A stretch of DNA of 64,000 nt from Kuafuiihalomonas sp039024635 (GCA_039024635.1 JBCCQA010000019.1:44984-108983); one strand, 5' to 3'; positions 52,280 through 61,589 are shown, counted from the stretch's first letter. The notes: generated from the letters alone by a model not told the origin. Program-made: numbers and translations.

Positions 52280-54577
52280 ATGAATCAGGGGATGCGCGTC
52301 GCTTGTATGGGGGGAGGACCCGCCGGCTTATACCTCGGGATCTCGCTCAAGCTTCGGGACCCAAAGCACGAGGTCACGGTCATTGAGCGGAATCGGCCCA
52401 ACGACACCTTCGGGTGGGGTGTGGTGCTCAGTGACGAGACCCTGGAGAACCTCAAACAGAACGACCCGGTCAGCGCCGAGCTCATCCGCCAGCACTTCGC
52501 CTATTGGGACGACATCGCGGTGGTCCGGGGCGAGGAGCGGGTCGTGTCCTCGGGCCACGGCTTTTGCGGCATCGGCAGGAAGAAGCTGCTCGAGCTCCTG
52601 CAGCAGCGGGCCGGGGCGCTCGGCGTCGACATGCAGTTCGAGCGTGAGGCGGGCTCGACCCGCGAGCTCGAGAACTACGATTTGATTGTGGGCGCCGACG
52701 GCCTCAACTCACGGGTCCGGAACGAGTTTGCCGAGGTGTTTCGGCCTAAGGTGGATCGCCGACTCAACAAGTTCGTTTGGCTGGGTACCCACCAGAAGTT
52801 CGACGATGCCTTCACCTTCATCTTCGAACGGACCAAGCACGGCTGGGTCTGGGCCCACGCCTATCAGTTCGACCGAGAGACCGCGACCTTCATCGTCGAG
52901 TGCAGCGAAGAAACCTGGGCCGCGTTCGGTTTTGGAGAGATGAGCAAAGAGGATTCGAACGCCCTGTGCGAGAAGATCTTCGAGCGGCACCTCGAGGGAC
53001 ATCCGCTCATCAGCAACGCCCACCATATCCGCGGCTCGGCCTGGCTCAGCTTCCCAAGGGTACTGTGCGAGCGCTGGTACCACGGAAAGGTGGTCCTTCT
53101 CGGAGACTCGGCCGCGACCGCCCATTTCTCCATCGGTTCGGGAACGAAGCTCGCCATGGAGAGCGCCATCGCCTTGGCCGATGCCGTGCACGAACAACCC
53201 TTGGAGACGGCGCTGCCACGCTACGAAGAGGCCCGTCGGGTGGAGGTCTTGCGGCTTCAGTCGGCGGCCCGCAACTCGCTGGAGTGGTTCGAGGACGTGG
53301 AGCGTTATCTTCCGATGGCCCTCACGCAGTTCAACTACTCCCTGCTGACCCGCTCTCAGCGAATCAGTCACGATAACCTTCGGCTGCGAGACGCCGAGTG
53401 GCTGGGCGAAGCCGAGAAGTGGTTCCAAGCGGAAGCAGGTGCGCCGGATGAAGCGCTTCCGCCCATGTTTGCGCCCTTCCAGCTCCGGGACATGCGCCTG
53501 GACAACCGGGTCGTCGTCTCCCCGATGGCCCAGTACAAGGCGGTCGATGGGGAGCCCACTGATTGGCACCTGGTTCACTACGGCGAGCGCGCCAAGGGAG
53601 GCGCTGGGCTTCTCTACACCGAGATGACCTGCGTCTCCCCAGAAGGTCGAATCACGCCTGGCTGTCCAGGTCTGTACACCGACGGCCAACAACAGAAGTG
53701 GCGCCGCATCGTCGACTTCGTCCACGCCGAGACCGAGACCAGGATTGCTCTACAGCTCGGGCATTCCGGCCCCAAGGGCTCGACCCAGCTGGGCTGGGAA
53801 GAGATGGATGCACCCCTGCTCAAGGACAACTGGCCGCTGATGGCGCCCTCGGAGCTCGCTTGGTCCCCTCGCAACTCCCGGCCCCGCGCAATGAACCGGG
53901 ACGACATGGATCGCGTGAAGCAGCAGTTCGTCGAAGCCACCGAACGGGCCGCTCGATGCGGCTTCGACATGCTGGAGCTCCACTGCGCCCACGGCTACCT
54001 CCTGTCGGCCTTCATCACGCCGGTCAGCAATCGACGTTCGGACGAGTACGGTGGGTGCTTGGAGAACCGACTCCGATTCCCGCTCGAGGTGTTTGAGGCC
54101 ATGCGGGCGGTCTGGCCTCGGGCTCGCCCGATGTCGGTGCGAATCTCGGCCCACGACTGGGTTGGAGACGCGGGCATCGGGCCCGAAGAGGCGGTGGAGA
54201 TCGCTCGCGCCTTTCGAGACGCCGGGGTCGATATCGTCGATGTGTCGGCGGGCCAGACTAGCCCGGAGGCTCAGCCGGTTTACGGCAGGATGTTCCAGAC
54301 ACCCTTCTCGGACCGCATCCGTAACACCCTCGACATGCCGACCATGGCAGTGGGCAACATCTACAGCCCGGACCACGTGAACTCCATCCTGCTCGCGGGC
54401 CGTGCGGATCTCTGCTGCTTGGCCAGGCCTCACCTGGCCGACCCCTACTGGACCCTTCGGGCGGCGGCATCCCAGGGCGTGAAGGCAGGAAGCTGGCCGG
54501 ACCCCTATCTGGCCGGGCGGGACCAGCTCTTCCGGCTGATGGAGAAGGGCGAGCTCCCCGGAGGAGGCCGCGCATGA
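52280..54577 (+). CDS. Fused flavin monooxygenase + old-yellow-enzyme reductase (2-aminobenzoyl-CoA monooxygenase/reductase type)
   Basis: A 765-residue two-domain flavoprotein. Residues ~1-390 are a salicylyl-CoA 5-hydroxylase-like class A monooxygenase: FAD fold MGGGPAGLYLGISLK and GDSAATAHFSIGSGTKLAME. Residues ~395-765 are an old-yellow-enzyme (NADH:flavin oxidoreductase) domain: RVVVSPMAQYKAVDG, LQLGHSGPKGSTQLGWE, ELHCAHGYLLSAFITP, NRRSDEYGG. The same fusion is known as 2-aminobenzoyl-CoA monooxygenase/reductase of Azoarcus evansii, which hydroxylates and then reduces the aromatic CoA ester to a cyclohexene. ATG at 52280 preferred over the adjacent GTG. First gene of a five-gene operon. 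Confidence 0.9.
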   Translation: MNQGMRVACMGGGPAGLYLGISLKLRDPKHEVTVIERNRPNDTFGWGVVLSDETLENLKQNDPVSAELIRQHFAYWDDIAVVRGEERVVSSGHGFCGIGRKKLLELLQQRAGALGVDMQFEREAGSTRELENYDLIVGADGLNSRVRNEFAEVFRPKVDRRLNKFVWLGTHQKFDDAFTFIFERTKHGWVWAHAYQFDRETATFIVECSEETWAAFGFGEMSKEDSNALCEKIFERHLEGHPLISNAHHIRGSAWLSFPRVLCERWYHGKVVLLGDSAATAHFSIGSGTKLAMESAIALADAVHEQPLETALPRYEEARRVEVLRLQSAARNSLEWFEDVERYLPMALTQFNYSLLTRSQRISHDNLRLRDAEWLGEAEKWFQAEAGAPDEALPPMFAPFQLRDMRLDNRVVVSPMAQYKAVDGEPTDWHLVHYGERAKGGAGLLYTEMTCVSPEGRITPGCPGLYTDGQQQKWRRIVDFVHAETETRIALQLGHSGPKGSTQLGWEEMDAPLLKDNWPLMAPSELAWSPRNSRPRAMNRDDMDRVKQQFVEATERAARCGFDMLELHCAHGYLLSAFITPVSNRRSDEYGGCLENRLRFPLEVFEAMRAVWPRARPMSVRISAHDWVGDAGIGPEEAVEIARAFRDAGVDIVDVSAGQTSPEAQPVYGRMFQTPFSDRIRNTLDMPTMAVGNIYSPDHVNSILLAGRADLCCLARPHLADPYWTLRAAASQGVKAGSWPDPYLAGRDQLFRLMEKGELPGGGRA

Positions 54578-55020
54578 ACGCCGAGAGCAAAGTTCGACTC
54601 AGGCTCTGGCTGCGCCTCCTGAGAGCGACGCGGGCCATCGAGGTCCGGGTACGGGAGCGGCTTCGGGTCGAGCACGGCGCGACCTTGCCCCGCTTCGACG
54701 TGCTGGCGACCTTGGCCCGGGCCGAGGAAGGCCTGATTCTCTCTGAGCTTTCGGAGCGACTGATGGTGTCCAACGGCAACCTGACGGGTATCGTCGACCG
54801 GCTGGAGGCCGACGGCCTCATCGATCGCCGCCGCAGAAACGGTGACCGTCGCACATCTTTCGTCAGCCTCAGTGAGGAGGGTCAGGCCGTCTTCGAGCGG
54901 ATGGCGGCCGAGCACGAGCGATGGATTGACGAACTCTTAGCCGATGTCGAGGCCGAAGAGGCCGAGCGCTTGTCGACTCGACTGGATGGCCTTCTCGCCC
55001 AGGTAGAGGCCCACTCATGA
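54574..55020 (+). CDS. MarR family regulator
   Basis: A 148-residue winged-helix regulator: LPRFDVLATLARAEEGLILS, SERLMVSNGNLTGIVDRLEA, then the beta-wing with RRRRNGDRRTSFVSL and a C-terminal dimerisation helix. It overlaps the monooxygenase stop (ATGA), and its own stop overlaps the hydratase ATG. MarR proteins in CoA-dependent aromatic degradation loci commonly repress until an aromatic CoA thioester binds. The TTGAAG repeats upstream of the operon are the natural operator. Confidence 0.9.
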   Translation: MNAESKVRLRLWLRLLRATRAIEVRVRERLRVEHGATLPRFDVLATLARAEEGLILSELSERLMVSNGNLTGIVDRLEADGLIDRRRRNGDRRTSFVSLSEEGQAVFERMAAEHERWIDELLADVEAEEAERLSTRLDGLLAQVEAHS

Positions 55021-55829
55021 AGTCCATGGCGGGGCTGGCACCCGAACACTTTGACTGGCGCATGGAGGACGACGTGGCCGTCGTCTCTTTGCGGGGCGCC
55101 GAGCGGAAGAATCCACTGACTTTCTCGTCCTACGCCGAGCTCCGAGACACCTTTCGGGACCTGGTCTACGCGGAGGACGTCCGGGCCGTGGTGCTGGCCC
55201 CCAACGAAGGCAACTTCTGCTCGGGGGGTGATGTCCACGACATCATCGGCCCCTTGGTCCGAATGGACATGCCGGAGCTGCTCCGCTTCACCCGAATGAC
55301 CGGCGATCTGGTGAAAGCGATCATCGGCTGCCCACAGCCCGTAATCGCGGCGGTGGACGGCGTGTGCGTCGGCGCCGGGGCCATCTTGGCCATGGCCAGC
55401 GACCTGCGCTTTGGGACGACGAGCGCGAAGACGGCCTTCTTGTTCACCCGGGTTGGGCTGGCGGGCTGCGACATGGGCGCCTGCGCGCTGCTTCCCCGGA
55501 TCATCGGACAGGGTCGGGCCTCGGAGCTCCTCTTTTCGGGCCGCACGATGACGGCGGAAGAGGGGCACAGCTGGGGCTTCTTCAACCGACTGTGCGCGCC
55601 CAGGGATCTGGTGGCCGAGGCGGTGACCTTTGCTCGCCGGCTGAGCTCGGGCCCGAACTTTGCTCACGGGATGACGAAGACCATGCTGCGGCAGGAGTGG
55701 TCGATGAGTCTGGAGCAGGCCCTGGAGTCCGAGGCCCAGGCTCAGGCGATCTGCATGCAGACCAAGGACTTCGAGCGGGCATATCGAGCTTTTGTCGCCG
55801 GCGAGCGGCCCGAGTTCGAAGGAGACTGA
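55017..55829 (+). CDS. Enoyl-CoA hydratase/isomerase family protein
   Basis: A 270-residue crotonase-fold protein: LRGAERKNPLTFSSYAELRD, the oxyanion loop NFCSGGDVHDI, and AVDGVCVGAGAILAMASDLR with AFLFTRVGLAGCDMGA. Crotonase active-site Glu residues are not obvious in the second oxyanion region (the position holds CDMG), so the reaction may be hydration, isomerisation or C-C bond cleavage. Context places it after ring reduction. ATG at 55017 overlaps the MarR stop; the next gene begins 5 bases after its stop. Confidence 0.88.
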   Translation: MKSMAGLAPEHFDWRMEDDVAVVSLRGAERKNPLTFSSYAELRDTFRDLVYAEDVRAVVLAPNEGNFCSGGDVHDIIGPLVRMDMPELLRFTRMTGDLVKAIIGCPQPVIAAVDGVCVGAGAILAMASDLRFGTTSAKTAFLFTRVGLAGCDMGACALLPRIIGQGRASELLFSGRTMTAEEGHSWGFFNRLCAPRDLVAEAVTFARRLSSGPNFAHGMTKTMLRQEWSMSLEQALESEAQAQAICMQTKDFERAYRAFVAGERPEFEGD

Positions 55830-55834
55830 CCGTC

Positions 55835-57001
55835 ATGGATCAAAGCTATCTGAGCTGGCCCTTCTTCGAAGCCAGTCACCGGGACCACGCTCGGGCGCTG
55901 GAGTGCTGGTGCGAGGAGGCCCTCTCGGACCTCGACCACGGCGACGTCGACGAGGCATGCCGTGAGCTCGTCCGCCGCCTGGGGGACGGGGGCTGGCTAC
56001 GGAATGCGGCAGTGGATCCTGCGAAGGGGACCGCGCTCGACGTCCGCACCCTCTGCCTGACGCGAGAGATCCTGGCGCGTCACGACGGGCTGGCAGACTT
56101 CGCCTTCGCGATGCAGGGCCTGGGCAGTGGCGCTGTGTCGTTGTTCGGGACCGTTACCCAGCGTGAGCAGTGGCTGCCCGAGGTGCGAATCGGTCGCTGC
56201 ATTGCCGCCTTCGCCTTGTCGGAGCCGCGCTCGGGGTCGGATGTTGCACAGATGGAGTGTCGGGCCGAGGCCCACGGTGATGACTTCGTCCTGAATGGCG
56301 AGAAGACCTGGATCTCGAATGGCGGCATCGCGGACCTGTACGTGGTCTTCGCGCGCACCGGGGGCCCGGGCGCGCGCGGCCTCTCTTGTTTCGCTGTGCC
56401 GGCCGAGACGCCCGGCCTCGAGATCGCTGAGCGGCTCGAGGTCATCGCGCCTCATCCGCTAGCCCGCCTTCGCTTCCAAGATCTTCGACTACCCCAGGAG
56501 GCGCTGATCGGCGCGCTTGGCCAAGGCTTCAAGATTGCGATGAGCACGCTGGACGTGTTTCGCTCTACGGTGGGGGCGGCAGCGCTGGGCTTCGCCCGCA
56601 AGGCCTTGGATCTGAGCCTGGATAGGGTCAGTCGACGAGAGCTCTTTGGTGCGCCCATGTTCGACCTCCAGATGGTGCAGGCCCAGATCGCCGAGATGGC
56701 GCTCGACGTGGATGCGGCCGCCCTCCTCGTCCACCGAGCGGCTTGGACGAAGGACGCGGGCGCGGAGCGGGTCACTCGAGAAGCGGCAATGGCGAAGCTC
56801 TTCGCCACCGACCGGGCGCAAGAGGTCATCGACAAGGCGGTTCAGCTCCACGGCGGCGATGGCGTACGGAGCGGTCATCCCGTCGAGGCCCTCTACCGGG
56901 AGATCCGGGCCCTTCGGATTTACGAAGGGGCATCCGAAGTGCAGAAGGTGGTCATCGCTCGCCAGGCCCTCCAGCAACACCAGGAGTCGAAGAATGCATG
57001 A
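55835..57001 (+). CDS. Acyl-CoA dehydrogenase family protein
   Basis: A 388-residue FAD enzyme: FALSEPRSGSDVAQMECRAE, GEKTWISNGGIADLYVVFAR, and the C-terminal DKAVQLHGGDGVRSGHPVE with IYEGASEVQKVVIARQAL, in which the Glu in IYEG is in the catalytic-base position. It would dehydrogenate a cyclohexane- or pimelyl-type CoA intermediate; the true step is unknown. ATG at 55835 is chosen because the upstream in-frame extension is the hydratase gene in another frame. The stop overlaps the RidA-like start by 8 bases. Confidence 0.9.
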   Translation: MDQSYLSWPFFEASHRDHARALECWCEEALSDLDHGDVDEACRELVRRLGDGGWLRNAAVDPAKGTALDVRTLCLTREILARHDGLADFAFAMQGLGSGAVSLFGTVTQREQWLPEVRIGRCIAAFALSEPRSGSDVAQMECRAEAHGDDFVLNGEKTWISNGGIADLYVVFARTGGPGARGLSCFAVPAETPGLEIAERLEVIAPHPLARLRFQDLRLPQEALIGALGQGFKIAMSTLDVFRSTVGAAALGFARKALDLSLDRVSRRELFGAPMFDLQMVQAQIAEMALDVDAAALLVHRAAWTKDAGAERVTREAAMAKLFATDRAQEVIDKAVQLHGGDGVRSGHPVEALYREIRALRIYEGASEVQKVVIARQALQQHQESKNA

Positions 57002-57392
57002 GGCCCTTCACCCTGCGAACTGGCCCAAGCCGGCCGGCTATGCTTACGGCCTGGTCGCCGAGGGCCGGACCGTCTTCCTCGGGGGCCAGGTCGGGTGGGA
57101 CGCGGAGCAGTGCTTCCGCTCCGACGACTTCGTCGACCAGGCTCGGCAGGCCCTGCGAAACATCGTGACCATCTTGGAAGAGGCGGGCGGCCGACCCGAG
57201 CATTTGGTTCGGCTGACCTGGTTCGTGACGAGCAAGCGGGCCTACCTCGACAGTCTGCCCCGACTAGGCCGGGCCTACCGAGAGGTCCTCGGTCGACACT
57301 ATCCCGCCATGAGCCTGGTCCAGGTCGTGGCCTTGGTGGAAGACGAAGCCGTGGTCGAGATAGAGGCGACGGCGGTTCTGCCGTCGACATGA
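56994..57392 (+). CDS. RidA/YjgF family deaminase
   Basis: A 132-residue RidA-family protein: PAGYAYGLVAEGRTVFLGGQVG, QARQALRNIVTILEEAGGRP, LVRLTWFVTSKRAYL and LVQVVALVEDEAVVEIEATAV. RidA hydrolyses enamines/imines. In this operon it would release ammonia from the aminocyclohexene intermediate produced by the fused monooxygenase-reductase, which explains its presence. Last gene of the operon; the ArsC-like gene on the other strand ends 4 bases later. Confidence 0.92.
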   Translation: MHEALHPANWPKPAGYAYGLVAEGRTVFLGGQVGWDAEQCFRSDDFVDQARQALRNIVTILEEAGGRPEHLVRLTWFVTSKRAYLDSLPRLGRAYREVLGRHYPAMSLVQVVALVEDEAVVEIEATAVLPST

Positions 57393-57396
57393 GCCC

Positions 57397-57753
57397 TCAG
57401 CCACCGAAGGCGGATTCGTAGGAGCCTTGGTCGAAGCCGACCAGGGCCATGGCCTCGCCCAAGACGATGGGGCGCTTGATGAGCTTGCCGTCGGCAGCCA
57501 GAGCCTTGAGGGCTTCGGCTTCCGACAACCCAGGCAGCTTCTCTTTCCAGCCGCCCTGGCGGTAGCTCTGGCCCGAAGTGTTGAACAATTTCTTCAGGGG
57601 GCGACCGCTCTTCTTCATCACCTCGGCCAACTGTTCGGCCGTGGGAGGACGTTCGACGATGGGGATCTCCTCGAGGGCGAGATTCCGGGCCTTCAGCCAG
57701 GAGATCGCTTTCTTGCAGGTCCCGCACTTCGAGTAGGCGTATACGCGCAGCAT
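57397..57753 (-). CDS. ArsC/Spx family protein
   Basis: A 118-residue thioredoxin-fold protein: LRVYAYSKCGTCKKAISWLK with a CxxC (CGTC), IVERPPTAEQLAEVMKKSG, FNTSGQSYR, and the C-terminal LIKRPIVLGEAMALVGFDQGSY. These match the Spx/MgsR/YffB (ArsC-like) family, with the LIKRPI segment carrying the conserved Arg-Pro. The biochemical role is uncertain (arsenate reductase, glutaredoxin-like or regulatory). ATG at 57753 is the family start; the longer frame adds unlike residues. Confidence 0.9.
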   Translation of the reverse strand: MLRVYAYSKCGTCKKAISWLKARNLALEEIPIVERPPTAEQLAEVMKKSGRPLKKLFNTSGQSYRQGGWKEKLPGLSEAEALKALAADGKLIKRPIVLGEAMALVGFDQGSYESAFGG

Positions 57754-57834
57754 GGAAAGGGAGTCTGGCGCCTTCGGGGCTGCGGGTCGAGGAGAGCCTG
57801 CATCCGAGACGGCCACTCAGGCGAACATGAAGGC

Positions 57835-58458
57835 ATGAAGATGAGGTCGAGCCTGCTGCTGCTGGCCCTCTTGCTTCCCCGCTGCACCATGGCCTCCTAC
57901 GAAGAGCCCGAGTACTCTGTCATCCAGCGTGGCGAGGCGTGGGAGGTCCGGCAAGTCCAGGCCTACACTATTGCCGAAATCCACGTCGACGCCTCCTTCG
58001 AGAAGGCGGGCCGAGAGGCCTTTCGGCCCCTGGTCCGCTACATCGGCGGCGCCAATGAGACGGGGCGAAAGATGGCGATGACGACCCCGGTCGAACAGCG
58101 GGGCCAGGTCTTGGGCAAAGGCGGGCCCGAACTGAGCCGACCGTCTTCGAAGGGCGGCCACGACGTGGCCTTCGTTCTGCCTCTGGGGGTCGCGGTCGAG
58201 GACGCCCCAAAGCCCAAGGACGAACGCATCCACCTTCGAAGGATGGCGGAGCGAACGGTCGCCGTGCTCCGCTACTCGGGCACCTGGAGTCGCGCCCGAT
58301 ACGAGGACCACGAGCGGCGACTCCTCGACGCTATCGCTTCCTCCAGTGAGTGGAGCGTCGACGGCGACCCGGTCTGGGCCCGCTTCAATGATCCCTTCAC
58401 ACTCTGGTTCCTGCGCCGAAACGAAGTCCAGATTCCGGTGGTCAAATCCGAAAGCTGA
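57835..58458 (+). CDS. SOUL family haem-binding protein, secreted
   Basis: A 207-residue protein with signal peptide (MKMRSSLLLLALLLPRCTMA; the Cys could be a lipid site but the -1 Arg is unusual) and a SOUL domain: EEPEYSVIQRGEAWEVRQVQ, AGREAFRPLVRYIGGANETG, RKMAMTTPVEQ, VAVLRYSGTWSRARYEDHER, and the closing ARFNDPFTLWFLRRNEVQIP. SOUL proteins bind haem or tetrapyrroles. The sequence is complete. Its last 17 bases overlap the convergent outer-membrane protein gene. Confidence 0.9.
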   Translation: MKMRSSLLLLALLLPRCTMASYEEPEYSVIQRGEAWEVRQVQAYTIAEIHVDASFEKAGREAFRPLVRYIGGANETGRKMAMTTPVEQRGQVLGKGGPELSRPSSKGGHDVAFVLPLGVAVEDAPKPKDERIHLRRMAERTVAVLRYSGTWSRARYEDHERRLLDAIASSSEWSVDGDPVWARFNDPFTLWFLRRNEVQIPVVKSES

Positions 58459-59224
58459 CGCCTAGGGCGGCCTGAAAGTCGGACGCGCTGGAGTCCAGAC
58501 CGATTTGAACGAAGCTGTCGAGCTGGACGTCGTCCGTCAGGAGGAGCGCCAGCCCGGTGGAGAATCTGTGGGTCGTGACACCGAGCTCGCTGTCGGTGGA
58601 GACGAGGCCGAATCCTTCGGCGAAGAGTGTCAGACGCTCTTGGAGGGCGGGAATGGTATAGCCCAGGTTGACTACGTAGAGGAGCCTGACGAAGCGCTCT
58701 CGAGGACCTTGTTCGCTACTGCCCAGTGGGGTCGGTCGAACGCCGGTGGGGACTTCGAAACCCAAGTTGACGAGAAGAGCGAAGCTGGCCGGAAGGCCCC
58801 AGCTCGTTGCGGCTCGGAACTCGGGGAGGAGGTCTTCGTTGCCGGGGCTGGTGGGAAGGAACAAGTCCATCATGACGGCCACGTCGGGAAGGAGGCCTTC
58901 ACTCTGGGCCAGCTGAATCTTCATGCCGAGGAGGGTGTCGGTCGCCTCCACCTGGTCTCGAGCGGGGTCCTCATCGCCTTCGAGGTTCAGGGTGAACAGG
59001 CCGTTTCCGAGCCGAAGCTCCACCAGATCGCCTAGGCCAAAGCGGAGCAGGGTGGGGAGACTAACCTGGTCCCCGCCGTCGTCGATGAGGAGGTTGGCGC
59101 TGGTCTCGACCTGGAACCGAAGGTCCGGGACCACGGTCGCCGCGTTGCCGTTGCCCGGCCGGTCCGTGCCGATGGGGGGGTCGCCGACGGCGGCAAGGAA
59201 GGCCAAGAAGGCGAGGGCGGGCAT
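58442..59224 (-). CDS. Putative outer-membrane beta-barrel (phenol MetA-degradation/transporter family)
   Basis: A 260-residue protein: signal peptide (MPALAFLAFLAAVGDPPIG), the TDRPGNGNAATVVPDLRFQV segment typical of the Phenol_MetA_deg family, then alternating hydrophobic beta-strands and a C-terminus ending in FQAALGVSFRI, with aromatic/hydrophobic terminal residue as in barrels. Predicted to be a small outer-membrane channel of unknown substrate. GTG at 59230 is an alternative start. It follows the TIGR03790 gene by 30 bases on the same strand. Confidence 0.7.
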   Translation of the reverse strand: MPALAFLAFLAAVGDPPIGTDRPGNGNAATVVPDLRFQVETSANLLIDDGGDQVSLPTLLRFGLGDLVELRLGNGLFTLNLEGDEDPARDQVEATDTLLGMKIQLAQSEGLLPDVAVMMDLFLPTSPGNEDLLPEFRAATSWGLPASFALLVNLGFEVPTGVRPTPLGSSEQGPRERFVRLLYVVNLGYTIPALQERLTLFAEGFGLVSTDSELGVTTHRFSTGLALLLTDDVQLDSFVQIGLDSSASDFQAALGVSFRI

Positions 59225-59254
59225 GGCCACACCATCGCCATCCGCAACCGATAA

Positions 59255-60931
59255 TCAAGCGGAGCGACGTCGACGACTCGCCGAGACAAGGAGGCCGAGC
59301 AGTAGGACGAGGAGGGGCTGGGCGCCGGACGCAGAACAGCCGCTTCCGGCTTCGTTTTCCGGGTCGGTGATGGGCGTCGATGGCGTCGAGCCCGCGTCGG
59401 GACGAGCCCCCATGTCCATGGGCTCCGTCGTTCCGAAGTCAGGGGTCGAGGCGCCGGCATCAGGGGGCCCCATGTCCATGCCCCCAGCGTCTTGAGCCGG
59501 GCCCATGTCCGTCGGCGGAGGCTCACAAGAGCCGCGGCTGCCGTCGCCGCTGAAGTCTACTGCGATCCAGCCTTTGGGCTGGGCCGGGTCTGCGCTGGCT
59601 GCCACTTGGGCAACCGCGAGGAGCTGGGCTGGACCATCGGGGGCGGTTTCCAGACAAAGCTCGATGCGGTCCCCACCCTCGACGCGTTCGATTTCCACGC
59701 CATCCAGATAGAGCGTGACGCTCTGAAGGGCTCGCTCGTCGACGACTTCGATGCTGAGTTCGGTTCCGCCACTGATGGAAGCGTCCTCGAAGAGGGAGGC
59801 CCGGACTTGGGGGCGGGTCGCGTACGGGGCGGTCATGGGATCGCCGAGGACGAGGTTTCGCCAGTACACGAACGGCATCCTTCGGAAGAAGGACTCGGCC
59901 AAAGTGAAGCCCTGGGCGTAGTCGGTCATCAATGCCCGATTCGGGAAGACGTTATTGAGCGGTTCGTCGGTGCAGCCATGTACCCCGGCCGCGCCTCGCT
60001 CGATCCAGCGGGCGATCGAGACTTGGGACTCACCGTCGGCCGTGAAGTTGTTGGGTACGGCGCCGAGGCTGGTCAGGTTGTCCACCAAAGAGCCGGCCGC
60101 ATAGTCGTTGGCTTCGATGGTGTCCCCGATGCTCTGGGTGCCGGTGAAGAACCCAGCGATGGGGAAGGCGAAGGTCAGGTTGGCGTCGAAGGGAACGATG
60201 TCGACTTCCAAGCCTTCGGCCTCCAGCGCCTGGCCGACGCCTTGATACTGAGCGTCCAAGACGGCCCTGGGCGCGTTCGCGCCCTGCATGAATACGAAGC
60301 GGCCGGTGGGTGAGCGCGCTTCGGCCGTCGTGGCGCTGGCGATCAGCTTCTGAGCTTGCTCGTAGCTTCGGCCATGAAGCATGGTGACCAGTTTGGGCCT
60401 CCACTCGATACCCCGCGAGGTGCGGCTCCAGTCGGCGGAGAAGATGCCGTTCGTGTACGGGTTGGCGTAGCGGGCGGCGTAGCAGGGTGTCCCGCCGCAG
60501 TTGGCTTGAACACCGAAGGCCTGCCCTGCCAGCCGCTCCCCACGAACGATGCGGGAGGTCCAGACGCCGAGCAGCGCCGCGAGCGCGACCCGGCGATTTC
60601 CGTCTTCGGAGGGAACGGCGACCCGGATGGGCAAGCCTCGGGCGATGACGAAGGCCTCGATACGATCTTCGATGCCTCCTTCCTGAAGGCAGCGGAGGAG
60701 GGGTGTTTCGAAGCTGGCAATGTACTCCGCAAAGTCGATAGTGTTGCGGTCGTCGACGGGGACGGTGCATACGTGACTGTCCGGTAGCCCCCGAGCTTCG
60801 GCGTACACCTGGCCTAGCTGGAGACTCTCGGCCACCGAGGAGCTGGCGACGACCACCGTCGAGTCGGGGCCGGGCACGGCGAGTGCGGCGCCGGGCAAGA
60901 AGAGGAGGGCGAAGGCCGTACGGCAGCGCAC
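59255..60931 (-). CDS. TIGR03790-type secreted protein with MYXO-CTERM-like tail
   Basis: A 558-residue protein: signal peptide (MRCRTAFALLFLPGAALA), then the TIGR03790 pattern VVVASSSVAESLQLGQVYAE, AEYIASFETPLLRCLQ, AFVIARGLPIRVAVPS. After an immunoglobulin-like segment (~400-460) comes a spacer rich in Met-Asp-Met-Gly-Pro, and the end GSGCSASGAQP-hydrophobic helix-SRRRRSA, the layout of MYXO-CTERM/rhomboid-type sorting signals. Expected to reach the cell surface; function of the family is unknown. GTG start at 60931 begins the signal peptide. Confidence 0.8.
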   Translation of the reverse strand: MRCRTAFALLFLPGAALAVPGPDSTVVVASSSVAESLQLGQVYAEARGLPDSHVCTVPVDDRNTIDFAEYIASFETPLLRCLQEGGIEDRIEAFVIARGLPIRVAVPSEDGNRRVALAALLGVWTSRIVRGERLAGQAFGVQANCGGTPCYAARYANPYTNGIFSADWSRTSRGIEWRPKLVTMLHGRSYEQAQKLIASATTAEARSPTGRFVFMQGANAPRAVLDAQYQGVGQALEAEGLEVDIVPFDANLTFAFPIAGFFTGTQSIGDTIEANDYAAGSLVDNLTSLGAVPNNFTADGESQVSIARWIERGAAGVHGCTDEPLNNVFPNRALMTDYAQGFTLAESFFRRMPFVYWRNLVLGDPMTAPYATRPQVRASLFEDASISGGTELSIEVVDERALQSVTLYLDGVEIERVEGGDRIELCLETAPDGPAQLLAVAQVAASADPAQPKGWIAVDFSGDGSRGSCEPPPTDMGPAQDAGGMDMGPPDAGASTPDFGTTEPMDMGARPDAGSTPSTPITDPENEAGSGCSASGAQPLLVLLLGLLVSASRRRRSA

Positions 60932-60979
60932 CCCCGAACGCTAGAACGAAGGGAATCGAGGTGGCCAGTCGTCTAGGGC

Positions 60980-61417
60980 TCAGTCCCCGAACATGGCGTG
61001 AAAGGCCCGGAACATCTCATCTTCCGGGACCTCTCGAAGGTGGGTGGCAATGATCCACTGATGGCCGAAGGGGTCTCGGACCCGGCCCGCGCGGTCCCCA
61101 TAGAACTGGTCTGCGAGAGGAAAGATCTCTTTGGCGCCAGCCTGGAGGGCCCGAGCAAAGACGACGTCGGCGTCGGCCACGTGGAGATTCAGTACGACCG
61201 AGGTCGCGTCCAGGGCGGCAGGGCTGACCGAGCCGATCTTCGGCATCTCGTCGGCGAGCATCAATCGGCTGCCTTGGAGCTCGATCTCGGCGTTCATGCA
61301 GGTGCCGTCGGGTGCCACCAGCCGCTTTCGGACCTCTCGGGCGCCGAAGACCTGGACGTACCAGGGAATGGCTTCGGCGCAGCTATTGACCTGTAGGTAG
61401 GGGGTGAGGCCTTTCAT
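60980..61417 (-). CDS. VOC/glyoxalase superfamily protein (PhnB-like)
   Basis: A 145-residue protein: LTPYLQVNSCAEAIPWYVQV, GTCMNAEIELQGSRLMLADE, and DQFYGDRAGRVRDPFGHQW, the PhnB/YdcE-like paired beta-alpha-beta-beta-beta motif of the VOC superfamily, with likely metal ligands among His and Glu. Substrate cannot be deduced. ATG at 61417 begins the domain; the in-frame upstream part is unlike. The 173 bases upstream of it (61418-61589), to the SDR gene, hold the divergent promoter region. Confidence 0.85.
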   Translation of the reverse strand: MKGLTPYLQVNSCAEAIPWYVQVFGAREVRKRLVAPDGTCMNAEIELQGSRLMLADEMPKIGSVSPAALDATSVVLNLHVADADVVFARALQAGAKEIFPLADQFYGDRAGRVRDPFGHQWIIATHLREVPEDEMFRAFHAMFGD

Positions 61418-61589
61418 GCATCTTCTCGTTTCCGCCCCGTGTTCGAAGGGACTCGTCGTGTGAACGGCGAGGGGCGCAAGGCGGTCAAGCGAAGGGCCTG
61501 CGTCGTGGAGCGGCCGGGGGCAGGGATGGCTAGACAGCGTCAAGTTCCGCTTGCCCAAACGACGGCCGGGTGCTAGACACTGTCACGTC

